Assembly: GCA_020832285.1 (NCBI GenBank)
Contig: JAFIFB010000076.1
Span: 1 to 64,000 of the forward strand
Direction: 5' to 3'
DNA from: Balneolaceae bacterium
Lineage (GTDB): Bacteria > Bacteroidota > Rhodothermia > Balneolales > Balneolaceae
DNA length: 64,000 nucleotides
This document shows, piece after piece, positions 1 through 9,284 of this stretch (positions are counted from its first letter, which is position 1; each line of letters starts with the position of its first letter). The notes beneath the pieces were generated by a model. The model saw only the letters and a list, made by a program, of their open reading frames with translations, did not search any database and had not been told where the DNA came from. Position numbers and translations under genes: made by a program.

Positions 1-3
1 CGA

Positions 4-56
4 GATCAACCGCCTGTCTCGTTCGGGCTTCGCCCTCACTTCGCAGGCGGTTGATC
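4..56. repeat. Hairpin with 13-bp perfect arms at the window edge
   Basis: GATCAACCGCCTG at 4-16 pairs exactly with CAGGCGGTTGATC at 44-56. The loop contains a smaller GGGC-TTC-GCCC hairpin at 25-35. The left flank lies at the window edge, so what it terminates or belongs to cannot be seen. It resembles the small intergenic hairpin repeats found elsewhere in this window. Confidence 0.6.
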
Positions 57-143
57 AGTGTGTAATTAATAATAAAACACATTACGCCATATGGCACAAT
101 AGTAGGGAAAAGGGTGCCGCGTCGATGGAAAGCCCGCCGCCAA

Positions 144-214
144 CCCCGACCGCCGTCGGGGCTTGACTTTTTGGTCCTTTTGGGTCAAGCCAAAAGGACA
201 GTATAAGTCAAGCC
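144..214. repeat. Nested inverted repeats, terminator-like
   Basis: Three inverted repeats lie in a row: CCCCGAC/GTCGGGG (144-150, 155-161); an outer pair GGCTTGAC/GTCAAGCC (160-167, 207-214); and an inner perfect pair GTCCTTTTGG/CCAAAAGGAC (174-183, 190-199). A T-run at 168-172 makes the first hairpin a plausible rho-independent terminator for a gene upstream of the window. I see no gene in the stretch 1-392. Confidence 0.5.
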
Positions 215-392
215 GATAAAATTGATAATTGAAAAGAGTGTGGCTTGGGCAAAGGAGAAAAGTAGATAGTGCAAGTATTCCGCTTGGGCTGCCAGATCTG
301 AATTCAGTTTAAAATGAATGGCACGGGATAACATTGTATCTTTTAGTGGAACAGAATTATTGAAGCCAATCATCTATTCAAAAAAAATAAGA

Positions 393-755
393 ATGCAGGA
401 TTTACCTGAATGCCCGGAGTGCCGTTCGCCATACACTTACGAAATGGGCTTTATGCTGGTCTGTCCGGAATGTGCCCACGAGTGGTCAAAAGAAGCCAGG
501 GAAGAGACGGGAGTAACACTCGTAGAAAAATCTGTGGATGAAAATGTTGTGAAAGATGCCCATGGCACAGAGCTTAAAGACGGTGATACAATCACTGTAA
601 TAAAAGATCTCAAAGTAAAAGGTGCGTCATCGGTGGTAAAAGTGGGTACAAAAGTGAAAAATATTCGCCTGGTGGATGGTGATCACGACATCGACTGCAA
701 AATTGAAGGATTTGGTTCGATGGGACTGAAGTCTGAGTTTGTGAAGAAGGCGTAG
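393..755 (+). CDS. yjdM: YjdM/PhnA-family zinc-ribbon protein
   Basis: 120 aa, the usual length for this family. The N-terminus starts [17 protein letters not shown] and carries two CPxC/CPEC knuckles (C7/C10 and C24/C27), a zinc ribbon. The C-terminal half holds the family signature around [20 protein letters not shown] and ends with KSEFVKKA, closely matching E. coli YjdM as I remember it. The reading frame is open back to 318, but homology begins at the ATG at 393. The old name PhnA (alkylphosphonate utilisation) is historical and the family is not shown to act on phosphonates, so the cellular role is unknown. It stands alone, with no phn genes nearby. Confidence 0.9.
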   Translation: MQDLPECPECRSPYTYEMGFMLVCPECAHEWSKEAREETGVTLVEKSVDENVVKDAHGTELKDGDTITVIKDLKVKGASSVVKVGTKVKNIRLVDGDHDIDCKIEGFGSMGLKSEFVKKA

Positions 756-771
756 TAGAAATTTTTAAATA

Positions 772-1632
772 TTATTCACAATCATCCGGGTTTGATTCAA
801 CATACCATGACCGGTAAGACGGGGAATCGGGGTCCATACACCCTTTTAGGTTCAGGAGCTTAATTTTCCGGAAGTGTGTGGGATGGCTTTCGGCCTGCAA
901 TGCGATGTGCCCCTTTGCAACTGGCGTGCCGTCCACTTTGTAATCGGGATTGTAACCACTCACTCCGCCGCCGCCCATCCGCGGTTTAGAATATTCGAGA
1001 ATCACTTCATCTTCCAGAATATGTTGAATTAGCGAATCACCCAGCACAATCGTTTCTGCACGCACCCACCGGTCTCCGTGGTAGGTTCCGGCATCAGCCT
1101 CCACCCAGTTGTCAGTAACAAGTTCACCGTTAATTTTAACCTGTGTTCCCGGTGAATATAAGTTGCCGTTTGTGCGTTCCTCTTCGCCATCACCTCCCAA
1201 AAGCTGCATCTCCACCGAAATGGGAAAATTCTGATTGAAGCCCATCGTTTCTGCCGGCTGGCTGTGCATCATAATGCCATTGTTTCGCCAGCCCCAGCTC
1301 GGACCGCCGGGTACTTGTTCGCCTGTAAATCGATATTCCACAATCAGTTTGTAGTGAGAAAAGGATTCCTCGTAGAAAATATGGCCAAGTTCACCATTCC
1401 ATTCATCGTAATCACCATAGGAAACTTTCATCAGGCCATCTTCCACACGGAATGTGTTGTTGAAATTGTCATTCAGTTCATAGCCTGCAATTTTGATGTC
1501 CCAGCCATCCAGATTTTCTCCGTTGAAGAGATAGAGCCACTCTTTTTCATCGGCTTTATCTGTTGTGAGCTGGGAGCCTGATAAAATAAGCAATGAAAGA
1601 GTTATTAAAGTGATGTGGGTGAGGGTTCTCAT
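772..1632 (-). CDS. Secreted DUF1080 (3-keto-disaccharide hydrolase-like) protein
   Basis: 286 aa with an N-terminal hydrophobic export signal (about residues 7-20, no lipobox cysteine). After it comes the DUF1080 jelly-roll pattern: WLYLFNGENLDGW, a GIMMHSQ core and the C-terminal GHIALQAESHPTHFRKIKLLNL block. DUF1080 members include 3-keto-disaccharide hydrolases and carbohydrate-binding modules, so a sugar-related periplasmic or surface role is likely. The tail after KLLNLKG (MDPDSPSYRSWYVESNPDDCE) is a short Cys-containing extension. It converges on the PhnA gene with a 16-nt gap and no obvious terminator between them. Substrate is not predictable. Confidence 0.8.
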   Translation of the reverse strand: MRTLTHITLITLSLLILSGSQLTTDKADEKEWLYLFNGENLDGWDIKIAGYELNDNFNNTFRVEDGLMKVSYGDYDEWNGELGHIFYEESFSHYKLIVEYRFTGEQVPGGPSWGWRNNGIMMHSQPAETMGFNQNFPISVEMQLLGGDGEEERTNGNLYSPGTQVKINGELVTDNWVEADAGTYHGDRWVRAETIVLGDSLIQHILEDEVILEYSKPRMGGGGVSGYNPDYKVDGTPVAKGHIALQAESHPTHFRKIKLLNLKGCMDPDSPSYRSWYVESNPDDCE

Positions 1633-2068
1633 ATTGATTCAGATTTTGATTCATTACCAGGCTTCGAGCATTCAGCTATCAGCCATCGTTTTTTAAAAGT
1701 GATTTAAAAACTCATTTAACAGTATCAAGAATGACTTAAACCAATAAACATCTAATTTATAAAAACTCAAAAAACCGTTGTAAATGCAAAATATTTACAA
1801 GCGGGGTGAATCGTAAGAAACAAATAGAATGCATCTGTTTTGCTCGATGAGTTTTGTTCAAAGATGATTGTCAAAATTGAAAAATCGGACCATGTTTTTG
1901 GGTATGATTGAAATTAAATCAAGTAAACAGGCAAGTTTCAAATGTTCAGAAATAACTAAAGGGTTTAAATCAATTGGGTTTCCCAATTTCCCATTTTATG
2001 CTTGCAAACACCTGTGAAACCCTTATTTTCAGCAGGTATTCCTCAACTGAAATGTAAGGTGAATCAAC
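1633..2068. other. Intergenic, AT-rich; one ATTCAGCTATCAGC repeat arm
   Basis: No convincing reading frame or RNA gene. At 1670-1683 there is a single ATTCAGCTATCAGC, the same word that forms a perfect hairpin at 25044-25091. The stretch lies between divergent genes and must hold both promoters, but no clear promoter motif was identified. Confidence 0.4.
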
Positions 2069-3631
2069 GTGGCTGAAGAAAAGAACGAACCTGAAAATGA
2101 AGCCCCAAAGAATGAGGGCAAAAGCTCGCTTTTTGACAAATTTCTGAACCTGATCGAAACAGCAGGCAACAAACTGCCTGATCCGGTTACCGTATTTGTG
2201 ATTATAATTAGCTTGGTTATGCTCGCTTCGCTGGTCAGCGCGCTTGCAGGTGTCAGCGTAACCCATCCCGGAACCGGCAACGACATCGAAGCCGTAAACC
2301 TTTTCAGCGGGGAAAATATACAGCGGATTTTTACCGATATGGCTCAAACTTTTGCTGAATTTCCTCCTTTAGGTCTTGTGCTTGTTGTTATGCTTGGTAT
2401 TGGTGTTGCCGATAAAACAGGTTTGATTCACACATCCCTGAAACGGTTTGTTGAAGGAGCACCTGACTCCCTGATTACCGCCACTATCGTCTTTGCCGGA
2501 ATTATGTCATCATTGGCAGTGGATGCGGGTTACGTTGTCGTAATACCGCTTGGAGCGGTGATTTTTTACGGAGTCGGAAGACACCCTCTTGCAGGACTGG
2601 CTGCTGCCTTTGCAGGGGTTTCAGCCGGATTCAGTTCAAACCTTGTGCTTACCAGCCTCGACCCGCTTCTCGTTGGCTTTACCGAACCGGCTGCTCACAT
2701 AATCGATCCGGAATATTTTGTAAATGTAGCGGCTAACTGGTGGCTGATGATTGTGCTGGTTCCGGTTTTTGTTATTGCCGGATGGTTTGTTACCGAAAAA
2801 ATTATTGAACCCCGTCTCGGAACGTATGAAGGGACACCTGAAGAGGACGAAAATGATACTAACGATAAAATTACTCCTCTTGTGAAAAAAGGTCACCGGT
2901 GGGCGGGCGTATCCCTGCTTGTTTCCATTATTGCTGTGGCCTTTCTGGTGATTCCCGAAGATGCTCCCCTGCGCGGTGCGGAAGGCGAATTGACTCCATT
3001 TTACCAAAGTCTTGTGGCTATCATCTTTTTCCTCTTTTTAATTCCCGGCATTGTGTACGGTGTGGTTACCAAACAGGTGAAAAATGATAAAGATGTTGCA
3101 AAAATGACGTCCGACTCGATGGCCAGCATGGGCGCATACATCGTTCTCGCATTTGTAGCGGCTCATCTCATTGCATTTTTTAACTGGTCGAACCTGGGAC
3201 TGATTATAGCTGTTTCTGGTGCAGAGCTGCTCCAGATGATCGGTTTTGGTGGAGTACCCCTGATTGTCTCTTTTATTTTCGTATCGGCATTTATTAACCT
3301 GTTTATCGGGAGCGCTTCGGCCAAATGGGCTATTATGGCGCCAATTTTTGTTCCTATGCTGATGCTGATGGGCTATTCTCCAGAGCTCACACAGGCAGCC
3401 TACCGGATTGGGGATTCGATCACTAATATCCTGACTCCGCTTCTGCCATACTTTCCCCTGGTGATTATTTTTGCACAGAAATACGAAAAAGATATCGGGC
3501 TGGGTACACTAATCTCTCTGATGGTGCCCTATTCCATCGCATTCGGTCTGCTGAGCACAATTGTACTGGTTGCCTGGATTCTATTCGGAATTCCGCTTGG
3601 GCCTGACTCTCCGCTCTACTATGCCCCCTGA
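2069..3631 (+). CDS. AbgT-family transporter
   Basis: 520 aa integral membrane protein with about ten or more hydrophobic segments after a charged, Glu/Asn/Lys-rich cytoplasmic N-terminus of about 25 residues. Diagnostic AbgT stretches include the KLPDPVTVFVI start, the GVSAGFSSNL motif, FVSAFINLFIGSASAKWA and RIGDSITNILTPLLPYFPL near the C-terminus. Members move p-aminobenzoyl-glutamate (folate catabolite) or act as proton-driven sulfonamide efflux pumps, so direction and substrate are open here. Length is typical. The start is a GTG at 2069 with AGGTGA about 8 nt upstream. No abgA/abgB hydrolase genes are adjacent, though an M20 peptidase lies at 6.5 kb. Confidence 0.92.
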   Translation: MAEEKNEPENEAPKNEGKSSLFDKFLNLIETAGNKLPDPVTVFVIIISLVMLASLVSALAGVSVTHPGTGNDIEAVNLFSGENIQRIFTDMAQTFAEFPPLGLVLVVMLGIGVADKTGLIHTSLKRFVEGAPDSLITATIVFAGIMSSLAVDAGYVVVIPLGAVIFYGVGRHPLAGLAAAFAGVSAGFSSNLVLTSLDPLLVGFTEPAAHIIDPEYFVNVAANWWLMIVLVPVFVIAGWFVTEKIIEPRLGTYEGTPEEDENDTNDKITPLVKKGHRWAGVSLLVSIIAVAFLVIPEDAPLRGAEGELTPFYQSLVAIIFFLFLIPGIVYGVVTKQVKNDKDVAKMTSDSMASMGAYIVLAFVAAHLIAFFNWSNLGLIIAVSGAELLQMIGFGGVPLIVSFIFVSAFINLFIGSASAKWAIMAPIFVPMLMLMGYSPELTQAAYRIGDSITNILTPLLPYFPLVIIFAQKYEKDIGLGTLISLMVPYSIAFGLLSTIVLVAWILFGIPLGPDSPLYYAP

Positions 3632-3661
3632 GAGATTGGTCGGAAACAACTCACAATGGAG

Positions 3662-3676
3662 CAAGCGTCCCGCTTG
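3662..3676. repeat. Short hairpin CAAGCG-tcc-CGCTTG
   Basis: A 6-bp perfect inverted repeat with a 3-nt loop between the convergent AbgT and hisE genes. No T-run follows, so it is not a standard terminator. It probably belongs to the dispersed small hairpins of this genome. Confidence 0.4.
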
Positions 3677-3760
3677 TGCCGTTCATACCCCTGTTAAAAC
3701 TTGGGGCCTATATGCTTACGCAATTCCGAATTTACGCTTTTTTTGTCTTTTCATTTTCGC

Positions 3761-4057
3761 CTACTTCTTACTCCTGAGCATCATCTCCTGAATCACCGAG
3801 TCGAGCGGAATGTCACGTTCAACCAGCAGTACAAGCAGGTGGTAGATCAGGTCGGCGGACTCGTTCACCACTTCCGACTGTTTTTTGTTTTTGGATGCGA
3901 TGATCGTTTCAATGGATTCTTCACCCAGTTTCTGAGCAATCTTATCAATCCCTTTCTTGAAAAGCCGGGTGGAGTACGATCCTTTTGGAAGTTCCTTTTT
4001 TCGTTCAATCAGCAGTCTCTCCAGATCGTATAAAAATTCAATTTCTTCTTTTGCCAT
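3761..4057 (-). CDS. hisE: Phosphoribosyl-ATP diphosphatase
   Basis: 98 aa, standard for stand-alone HisE. It hydrolyses PRATP to PRAMP in step 2 of histidine synthesis. The MazG-like all-alpha metal-binding pattern is visible: LYDLERLLIERKKELP, then KLGEESIETIIA, then ESADLIYHLLVLL. It is the downstream partner of hisF, 6 nt apart and clearly co-transcribed. The enzyme is separate from HisI here, whereas many related bacteria use a HisIE fusion. A hisI gene should therefore exist elsewhere unless its activity comes from another protein. Confidence 0.93.
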   Translation of the reverse strand: MAKEEIEFLYDLERLLIERKKELPKGSYSTRLFKKGIDKIAQKLGEESIETIIASKNKKQSEVVNESADLIYHLLVLLVERDIPLDSVIQEMMLRSKK

Positions 4058-4063
4058 ATTGTG

Positions 4064-4840
4064 TTAGTCAGCCATTGTTGGATAGATGATTCGCACCGGA
4101 ATTCCTTCCTGTGCCATCTGTTTTTTTAATTCGTTAATTTCGATTTCTTTGAAGTGGAAAATGCTCGCTGCCAAAACCGCATCGGCCTTGCCATCCAGAA
4201 CAGCATCGCAGCAGTGCTGAATGGTTCCCGCCCCGCCGCTGGCAATAACCGGTATGGTAACCAGTTCGTTAGTCTGCTTGAGCAGTTCAAGGTCGAAACC
4301 CGATTTGGTACCGTCGCGGTCCATACTGGTGAGCAGAATTTCCCCGGCGCCCAGTCTTTCAGTTTCCACCATCCATTCCAGGGCATCGATACCCGTGGGT
4401 TCAGAACCGCCTTTCACAAAAATTTCCCAGGAGTCTCCAATTCGTTTTGCATCTACTGCGGCAACAATTGCTTGTGAACCAAAAGCATCGGAAGCTCTCG
4501 TGAGGAGGTCAGGGTCGCGTACAATCGAGCTGTTCAGGGATACTTTGTCGGCACCGGCTTTTAGAATCTCTTCAATTTCATCAACTGCCTTAATTCCGCC
4601 TCCCACAGTAAACGGAATACTTATTTCTCTTGCAATCTCCTTTACAAGTTTAACAAGAGTTCTGCGTTTTTCTTTGGTAGCGGTTATGTCGAGAAATACC
4701 AGTTCATCGGCCCCCTCGTTTGTGTAACGGCGGGCAAGTTCAACCGGATCACCGGCATCGCGGAGGCCTATAAAATTTACGCCTTTGACGGTTCTTCCGT
4801 CTTTGATATCAAGGCACGGTATGATTCTTTTTGTGAGCAT
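4064..4840 (-). CDS. hisF: Imidazole glycerol phosphate synthase cyclase subunit
   Basis: 258 aa TIM barrel. The two catalytic aspartates are in place: D11 in PCLDIKDG and D130 in VAAVDAKR. Phosphate-binding glycine loops follow (FTVGGGI at 78-83, IASGGAG and VLAASIFHF toward the C-terminus). It closes the imidazole ring from PRFAR with ammonia made by HisH, which is not in this window. It is first of a two-gene hisF-hisE unit on the minus strand. No other his genes are visible, so the pathway is split in this genome or the unit is the tail of a rearranged operon. Confidence 0.95.
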   Translation of the reverse strand: MLTKRIIPCLDIKDGRTVKGVNFIGLRDAGDPVELARRYTNEGADELVFLDITATKEKRRTLVKLVKEIAREISIPFTVGGGIKAVDEIEEILKAGADKVSLNSSIVRDPDLLTRASDAFGSQAIVAAVDAKRIGDSWEIFVKGGSEPTGIDALEWMVETERLGAGEILLTSMDRDGTKSGFDLELLKQTNELVTIPVIASGGAGTIQHCCDAVLDGKADAVLAASIFHFKEIEINELKKQMAQEGIPVRIIYPTMAD

Positions 4841-5169
4841 AATTTAAACAGTCCAAAAGATAAAAGATTATTTGGAAAGAATGAGGCTTTTGTTTCGATT
4901 TGTTTGTCGCTTAATATTGGCTAAGATCAATCCGCTCATATAGCAACATGAATTATTTACAAACTATTTTATAAAAGCATTTAAACGTAAAAAAAACATA
5001 TTCATACATTGAATTTTAAACTTCACCATACCCGCCTAAATGTCGCTGGTGAATAATTAAGTAAAAAAAAATGAAATACCGGTGGGTATTTGAAACATCT
5101 CATGTGTAACTGTAGTAAACATCCCGGTCTTTTGGGAAAACCATCAAATTAAACGAAATTAGGAGTTTC
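4841..5169. other. Intergenic between divergent hisF and serpin genes
   Basis: AT-rich, with no reading frame, RNA gene or strong hairpin recognised. The serpin ribosome-binding site AGGAG is at 5161-5165, four bases before its ATG. Confidence 0.4.
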
Positions 5170-6414
5170 ATGTCAACCATTAAAGCGATTTCGATTCTTT
5201 TTGCAGCACTCATATTCTTTGCATCCTGCAACGACAGCCTCGTGGGGCCGGATGATCCCATCGGTGAGCTTCCCCGTGAACTGACTCAGGTTGAAAAGAA
5301 ACTGATTGAGGCCGACCGGCATTTCAGTTATGAGCTATTCCGCAACACGGTGGCCTATGATGATGAGGAGAACGTATTTATCTCCCCGCTGAGTATTACA
5401 ATGGCACTGGCGATGACACTGAATGGTGCAGAGGGAGAAACATACGATCAGATGCGTGAAACACTTCGACTGAACGGCATGGACACGGATGAAATCAACG
5501 AAGCATTCGAATCGCTGATGAAACTTCTTACCACTGTTGATCCGAAGGTAACCCTGAAAATTGCCAACTCTATCTGGTACCGTGAAGGGCTGCCAGTGAA
5601 AGAGGATTTTCTGGAAAGAGTACGTTCCGCATATAACGCCAGTGTGGAAGGGCTCGATTTTGCTGACCCAGCAGCCGTGGATATCATCAACAACTGGGTG
5701 GATGCAAATACCCAGGGGCTAATCGAAGAAATTATTGACGAAATTCCCGGTGAAATTGTGATGTACCTGATCAATGCGCTCTATTTTAAAGGCGATTGGC
5801 TGCGGCAGTTTGATACGAATAATACCCGGCCTGCTGATTTTTACCTCGAATCCGGTGAAACTATACAGGTTGATATGATGAGCCAGGAAGACCGTTTTGC
5901 CACCTATTTTTCCGAGGAGGTACAGATGATTGAACTGCCTTATGGCGACAGCCTGTTCAGTATGACCATACTGCTTCCGAACGACCGAGACATGCCCATT
6001 AACCGGTTTGTGGAGGAAAAAGTGTCTGCGCAAAATCTGGCAAAATGGCGATCTAATCTCTCTGTCGGGCGTGATGTGATTCTTCAGCTCCCCAAATTTG
6101 AGCTGGAATATGAGATCACATACAATAATATCCTGAAGGCGATGGGTATGGAGGTCCCTTTCGATGAATGGGAAGCCGATTTTTCAGGTATAGCTGATGT
6201 TTCTCCGCAAAACCTGTATATCGACGAGGTGAAGCATAAAACCTTTATACGCGTTGACGAAGAGGGAACTGAGGCCGCGGCAGTAACCAGTGTGGGTATT
6301 GGGATTACGTCCATGCCTCCGTCTGTCATTGTGGATCGCCCGTTTGTGTTCATCATTCATGAAAGAGAAAGCGGAACGAACCTTTTTATGGGTAAGGTGA
6401 AGAATCCGTCATAA
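5170..6414 (+). CDS. Serpin-family protease inhibitor (lipoprotein)
   Basis: 414 aa. A lipoprotein signal (LIFFASC, lipid cysteine C20) predicts membrane anchoring. The serpin core is complete: FISPLSITMALAMTLNGAEGET near the start, VMYLINALYFKGDW in the middle, and a hinge and reactive-centre loop near the end. The hinge EEGTEAAAV is small-residue rich, as required for an inhibitory serpin. Aligning both the hinge and the following PPSVIVDRPF block with alpha-1-antitrypsin, ungapped, places P1-P1' at Thr380-Ser381. The inhibitor would thus trap a protease that cuts after Thr, but the real target is unknown. An AGGAG site precedes the ATG. It converges on the M20 peptidase gene. Confidence 0.93.
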   Translation: MSTIKAISILFAALIFFASCNDSLVGPDDPIGELPRELTQVEKKLIEADRHFSYELFRNTVAYDDEENVFISPLSITMALAMTLNGAEGETYDQMRETLRLNGMDTDEINEAFESLMKLLTTVDPKVTLKIANSIWYREGLPVKEDFLERVRSAYNASVEGLDFADPAAVDIINNWVDANTQGLIEEIIDEIPGEIVMYLINALYFKGDWLRQFDTNNTRPADFYLESGETIQVDMMSQEDRFATYFSEEVQMIELPYGDSLFSMTILLPNDRDMPINRFVEEKVSAQNLAKWRSNLSVGRDVILQLPKFELEYEITYNNILKAMGMEVPFDEWEADFSGIADVSPQNLYIDEVKHKTFIRVDEEGTEAAAVTSVGIGITSMPPSVIVDRPFVFIIHERESGTNLFMGKVKNPS

Positions 6415-6464
6415 AAACTTTCGGTTCACCCGGTCATAGGCTGCGCTTGTAATCGATCAGATGC

Positions 6465-7838
6465 TCAATGCGAAAATTCTGGCAACAGTTCAAAAAATCG
6501 TGCTGATGTTTTAATCCCTCTGTGAAAATCTTTCAGCGAAAAGCTTTCGTTGGGTGAGTGAAGTGCATCTTTACTGATTCCGAAACCCATTAAAATGGAG
6601 TTGACACCGAGTACTTTTTTAAAATCAGCGACAATGGGAATCGAGCCTCCCTCGCGGCTGAAAAGAACCTCTTTTTTGTAAATATCTTCGAACGCTTTGG
6701 CAGCAGCCTTTAATCCGTAAAATTCCAGGTCGATCACAATAGGGTGGCCTCCGTGATGTTCAACCACCTCAACTGAAACGGTATCCGGCGCAATGGATTT
6801 TACATGATCTGCAAACAGTTTCGCGATTTTATCAGGATCCTGGCCTGGAACCAGTCTCATACTCACCTTGGCCCCGGCTTTGGCAGGCAGTACAGTTTTA
6901 GCACCTTCACCCTGGTAACCGCTCCAGAGACCGTTTACGTCGAGCGTTGGCCGGGCGGATGCACGTTCAAGCGTGCTGTAACCTTTTTCACCGTGCAATG
7001 CATTCAGATCAAGATTTTTCTTGTACTCTTCTTTATCGAAGGGAAGCTGTTTGTAGGCTTCGCGCATTTCGGGAGTGAGTTCTTCCACATCATCATAAAA
7101 ACCTGGAATCTGAATAACGCCGTCTTCATCTTTGAGTTTTGATATCAATTCGCAGAGCACATTTGCGGGATTATCAACAGCACCACCGTAGAGCCCGGAG
7201 TGAAGATCGCGATTGGGGCCGGTGAGCAGAATTTCCATATAAGCCAGGCCCCGAAGTCCGTATGTGATGGAAGGCTGATTTTCTCCGAACATGGAAGTAT
7301 CGGAGATCAGAACCATATCGCATGACAGCAGTTCTCTGTTTTTTTTGATGAATGGAACCAGGTTCGGTGAGCCGATCTCTTCTTCACCTTCCAGGATAAA
7401 TTTTACATTCACGGGAAGTTCGGTTCCGGTTTCCATATAAGCCTGCACCGATTTAATGTGTGTAAAGGATTGTCCTTTATCGTCGCTGGCTCCTCGTGCA
7501 TACACACGGCCGTTTTTTAAGGTTGGTTCGAAGGGAGGTGTATTCCACAATTCATCGGGATCGGAAGGCTGCACATCATAATGACCATAAATCAGGACGG
7601 TTGGCCGGTCCTCGTGTGGACATTTATCAGCTGTAATTATGGGATGGCGCAGTGTTTCATGAAGTGTAACATTGTCGAGGCCGATATTCTGCAGCTGGAC
7701 AATGAGAAATTCTGCCGCTTTTTTTACATCTCCCTTGTGTTTGGAATCTGTACTTATGCTGGGAATCTTAAGCAGGTCGAAAAGTTCGCTTTCAAATGTT
7801 TGAATATTTTCATCGATAAATTTCTGTACAGTACTCAT
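6465..7838 (-). CDS. M20-family dipeptidase
   Basis: 457 aa cytoplasmic zinc dipeptidase, similar in layout to carnosinase/CNDP-type enzymes. Metal site residues are visible: H86 and D88 in LIYGHYDVQPSDP, the GEEEIGSPN catalytic and metal motif, and a C-terminal FSREGGSIPI and LHSPNESF. The lid (dimerisation) domain covers roughly residues 200-390. There is no signal peptide, so it acts inside the cell on short peptides. The gene stands alone on the minus strand. Exact peptide preference cannot be told. Confidence 0.9.
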   Translation of the reverse strand: MSTVQKFIDENIQTFESELFDLLKIPSISTDSKHKGDVKKAAEFLIVQLQNIGLDNVTLHETLRHPIITADKCPHEDRPTVLIYGHYDVQPSDPDELWNTPPFEPTLKNGRVYARGASDDKGQSFTHIKSVQAYMETGTELPVNVKFILEGEEEIGSPNLVPFIKKNRELLSCDMVLISDTSMFGENQPSITYGLRGLAYMEILLTGPNRDLHSGLYGGAVDNPANVLCELISKLKDEDGVIQIPGFYDDVEELTPEMREAYKQLPFDKEEYKKNLDLNALHGEKGYSTLERASARPTLDVNGLWSGYQGEGAKTVLPAKAGAKVSMRLVPGQDPDKIAKLFADHVKSIAPDTVSVEVVEHHGGHPIVIDLEFYGLKAAAKAFEDIYKKEVLFSREGGSIPIVADFKKVLGVNSILMGFGISKDALHSPNESFSLKDFHRGIKTSARFFELLPEFSH

Positions 7839-7981
7839 GAGAAATAGCTGGGTTATGTTTTTGAGAGAAGATAGAGCATTGGATGATGAAAATCATACAA
7901 TGCGGGGTGAGTAATTTGTTCAGTTTACTTCAGAAAAAGAAAAGAGCACTATTGTTAAGTCAAATATGAAATTTCGGTTAA

Positions 7982-8036
7982 AACCTGTCAGCACCTACTG
8001 GACGTTGTCCGACTGCCGGCGGATCTGACAGCGTTG
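7982..8036. repeat. CTGTCAG/CTGACAG hairpin repeat, copy 1
   Basis: CTGTCAG at 7985-7991 is the inverted partner of CTGACAG at 8025-8031. The surrounding words (ACCTGTCAGC and GATCTGACAGCG) recur at 14735-14780 and in opposite orientation at 35034-35068, defining a small dispersed hairpin family. The rest of the gap 7839-8249 holds another small hairpin (CCCGA-ctgctca-TCGGG near 8081-8097) and no gene. Confidence 0.55.
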
Positions 8037-8249
8037 AATTTTGTGCGTAAACCTTCACCCAAAGTTACCGACGCTGACATCCCGACTGCTCATCGGGACG
8101 GAAAAGCACCGGGAATGCTGTCAGGTCTAACCCGTCACTTTATGATTGACTTAACACTATACAGGTATTGCAAGTGTGCAATTACTCTACCACCCTTTAC
8201 AGATGCTGCTGCACTACTCTTTAACTACAAGAAATTCATTTTCTAATGG

Positions 8250-9284
8250 TTAAAAATAGTCCTGCATCTCCTCAATCCAGTACTCCTCCATCTCTTCTGT
8301 AGATTGGGGCTGGTTTTTAGGCACTACTACCCTGAAACCAAGAAACGGGGCGTTGGTGTGCCACCAGAGGCTTTTAGGGAACTGAGGGTCATCGCGTTTC
8401 CAGTTTGGTGTAGAGCCGCGCCTGTGAAGACAGCTTGCAGTCTCTTCAGTGTCTCTCCATGAGCCGCCACGTACCGCTCTCGGGTAAAGCTCTGTGGGTT
8501 TGAACCAGGGGTTTACTGCAGGATCATCTTCAAGGCGTTCTATATAATCAACGTGATACTGATCCAGCGTCCATTCAGCAACATTACCAAGCATATCATA
8601 CAAGCCAAATTCATTCGGTTCCAGTGAGCCAACCAGGTGATAACGATCGTTGCTGTTTCCACGGTGCCATGCATAATTGTCCGGGTTTTCCGGGGGACTA
8701 TACTGCTCATTTTGTCCCGCACGGCAGGCGTATTCCCACTCAGCTTCGGTAGGCAGACGATAAAATGTTCCGGTCTTGGCGGTTAGCCATTTGGTGAACA
8801 TCATGGCATTGTACTGAGTAATGCTAACAGCAGGATACCCCTCAAAACCCATGCCCATGGACATATCGGTGTAGGGAGGCGACGGCAATGAGATGGCATC
8901 ACCCGGGAAATCGACTTGCTGCAGGTGTGCCTGAAGGTCATCAGGAGATTCAGCTGCAAACTGGCGGTAAAGGTCCCAGGTAATTTCATGCTTGCTCATA
9001 TAAAATGGGTCTAATACCACTTCATGTTGCTGATCATCAGCTCCCATCAAAAATGAACCGCCGGGTATCGGCGCCAACTCAATGGCTTCCCCCGTTCCTG
9101 GAATTTCTTCAGTAAATTCTGAGAAATCTAAAGCTTCTTCAGTAGTTTGCTGTCCGGTTTCTTCAGCTTCAGTAAATTCTTCAGAAGTACTGCAGGCACT
9201 TGCCAATATTAACAGGGGGACAACAATGGTTAAGGTTCGAGAATAGGTGAAAAAAATATCAGATAGCCATTTGTACATAAACAT
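8250..9284 (-). CDS. SUMF1/FGE-fold lipoprotein
   Basis: 344 aa lipoprotein (LLILASAC, lipid Cys about residue 31) with a linker rich in Glu and Thr and then a formylglycine-generating-enzyme-like domain. It shows GGSFLMGADDQQ, FYMSKHEITWDLYRQF, YRLPTEAEWEYACRAG, GLYDMLGNVAEWTLDQYH, AVRGGSWRD and the terminal FLGFRVVV. After RGGSW there is only one Cys (TASCLHRRGS), where active FGE has a copper-binding Cys pair, so true sulfatase activation is unlikely. Bacteroidota gliding/T9SS proteins GldJ and GldK share this fold, so a structural surface role is possible. It has no operon partner. Confidence 0.85.
   Translation of the reverse strand: MFMYKWLSDIFFTYSRTLTIVVPLLILASACSTSEEFTEAEETGQQTTEEALDFSEFTEEIPGTGEAIELAPIPGGSFLMGADDQQHEVVLDPFYMSKHEITWDLYRQFAAESPDDLQAHLQQVDFPGDAISLPSPPYTDMSMGMGFEGYPAVSITQYNAMMFTKWLTAKTGTFYRLPTEAEWEYACRAGQNEQYSPPENPDNYAWHRGNSNDRYHLVGSLEPNEFGLYDMLGNVAEWTLDQYHVDYIERLEDDPAVNPWFKPTELYPRAVRGGSWRDTEETASCLHRRGSTPNWKRDDPQFPKSLWWHTNAPFLGFRVVVPKNQPQSTEEMEEYWIEEMQDYF

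Noticed and set aside
318-392. Longer start for the YjdM/PhnA protein
   Set aside because: The upstream 25 residues are not family-like. The ATG at 393 gives the standard N-terminus.
393-755. Phosphonate metabolism from the PhnA name
   Set aside because: No phn genes are present, and the family name is historical.
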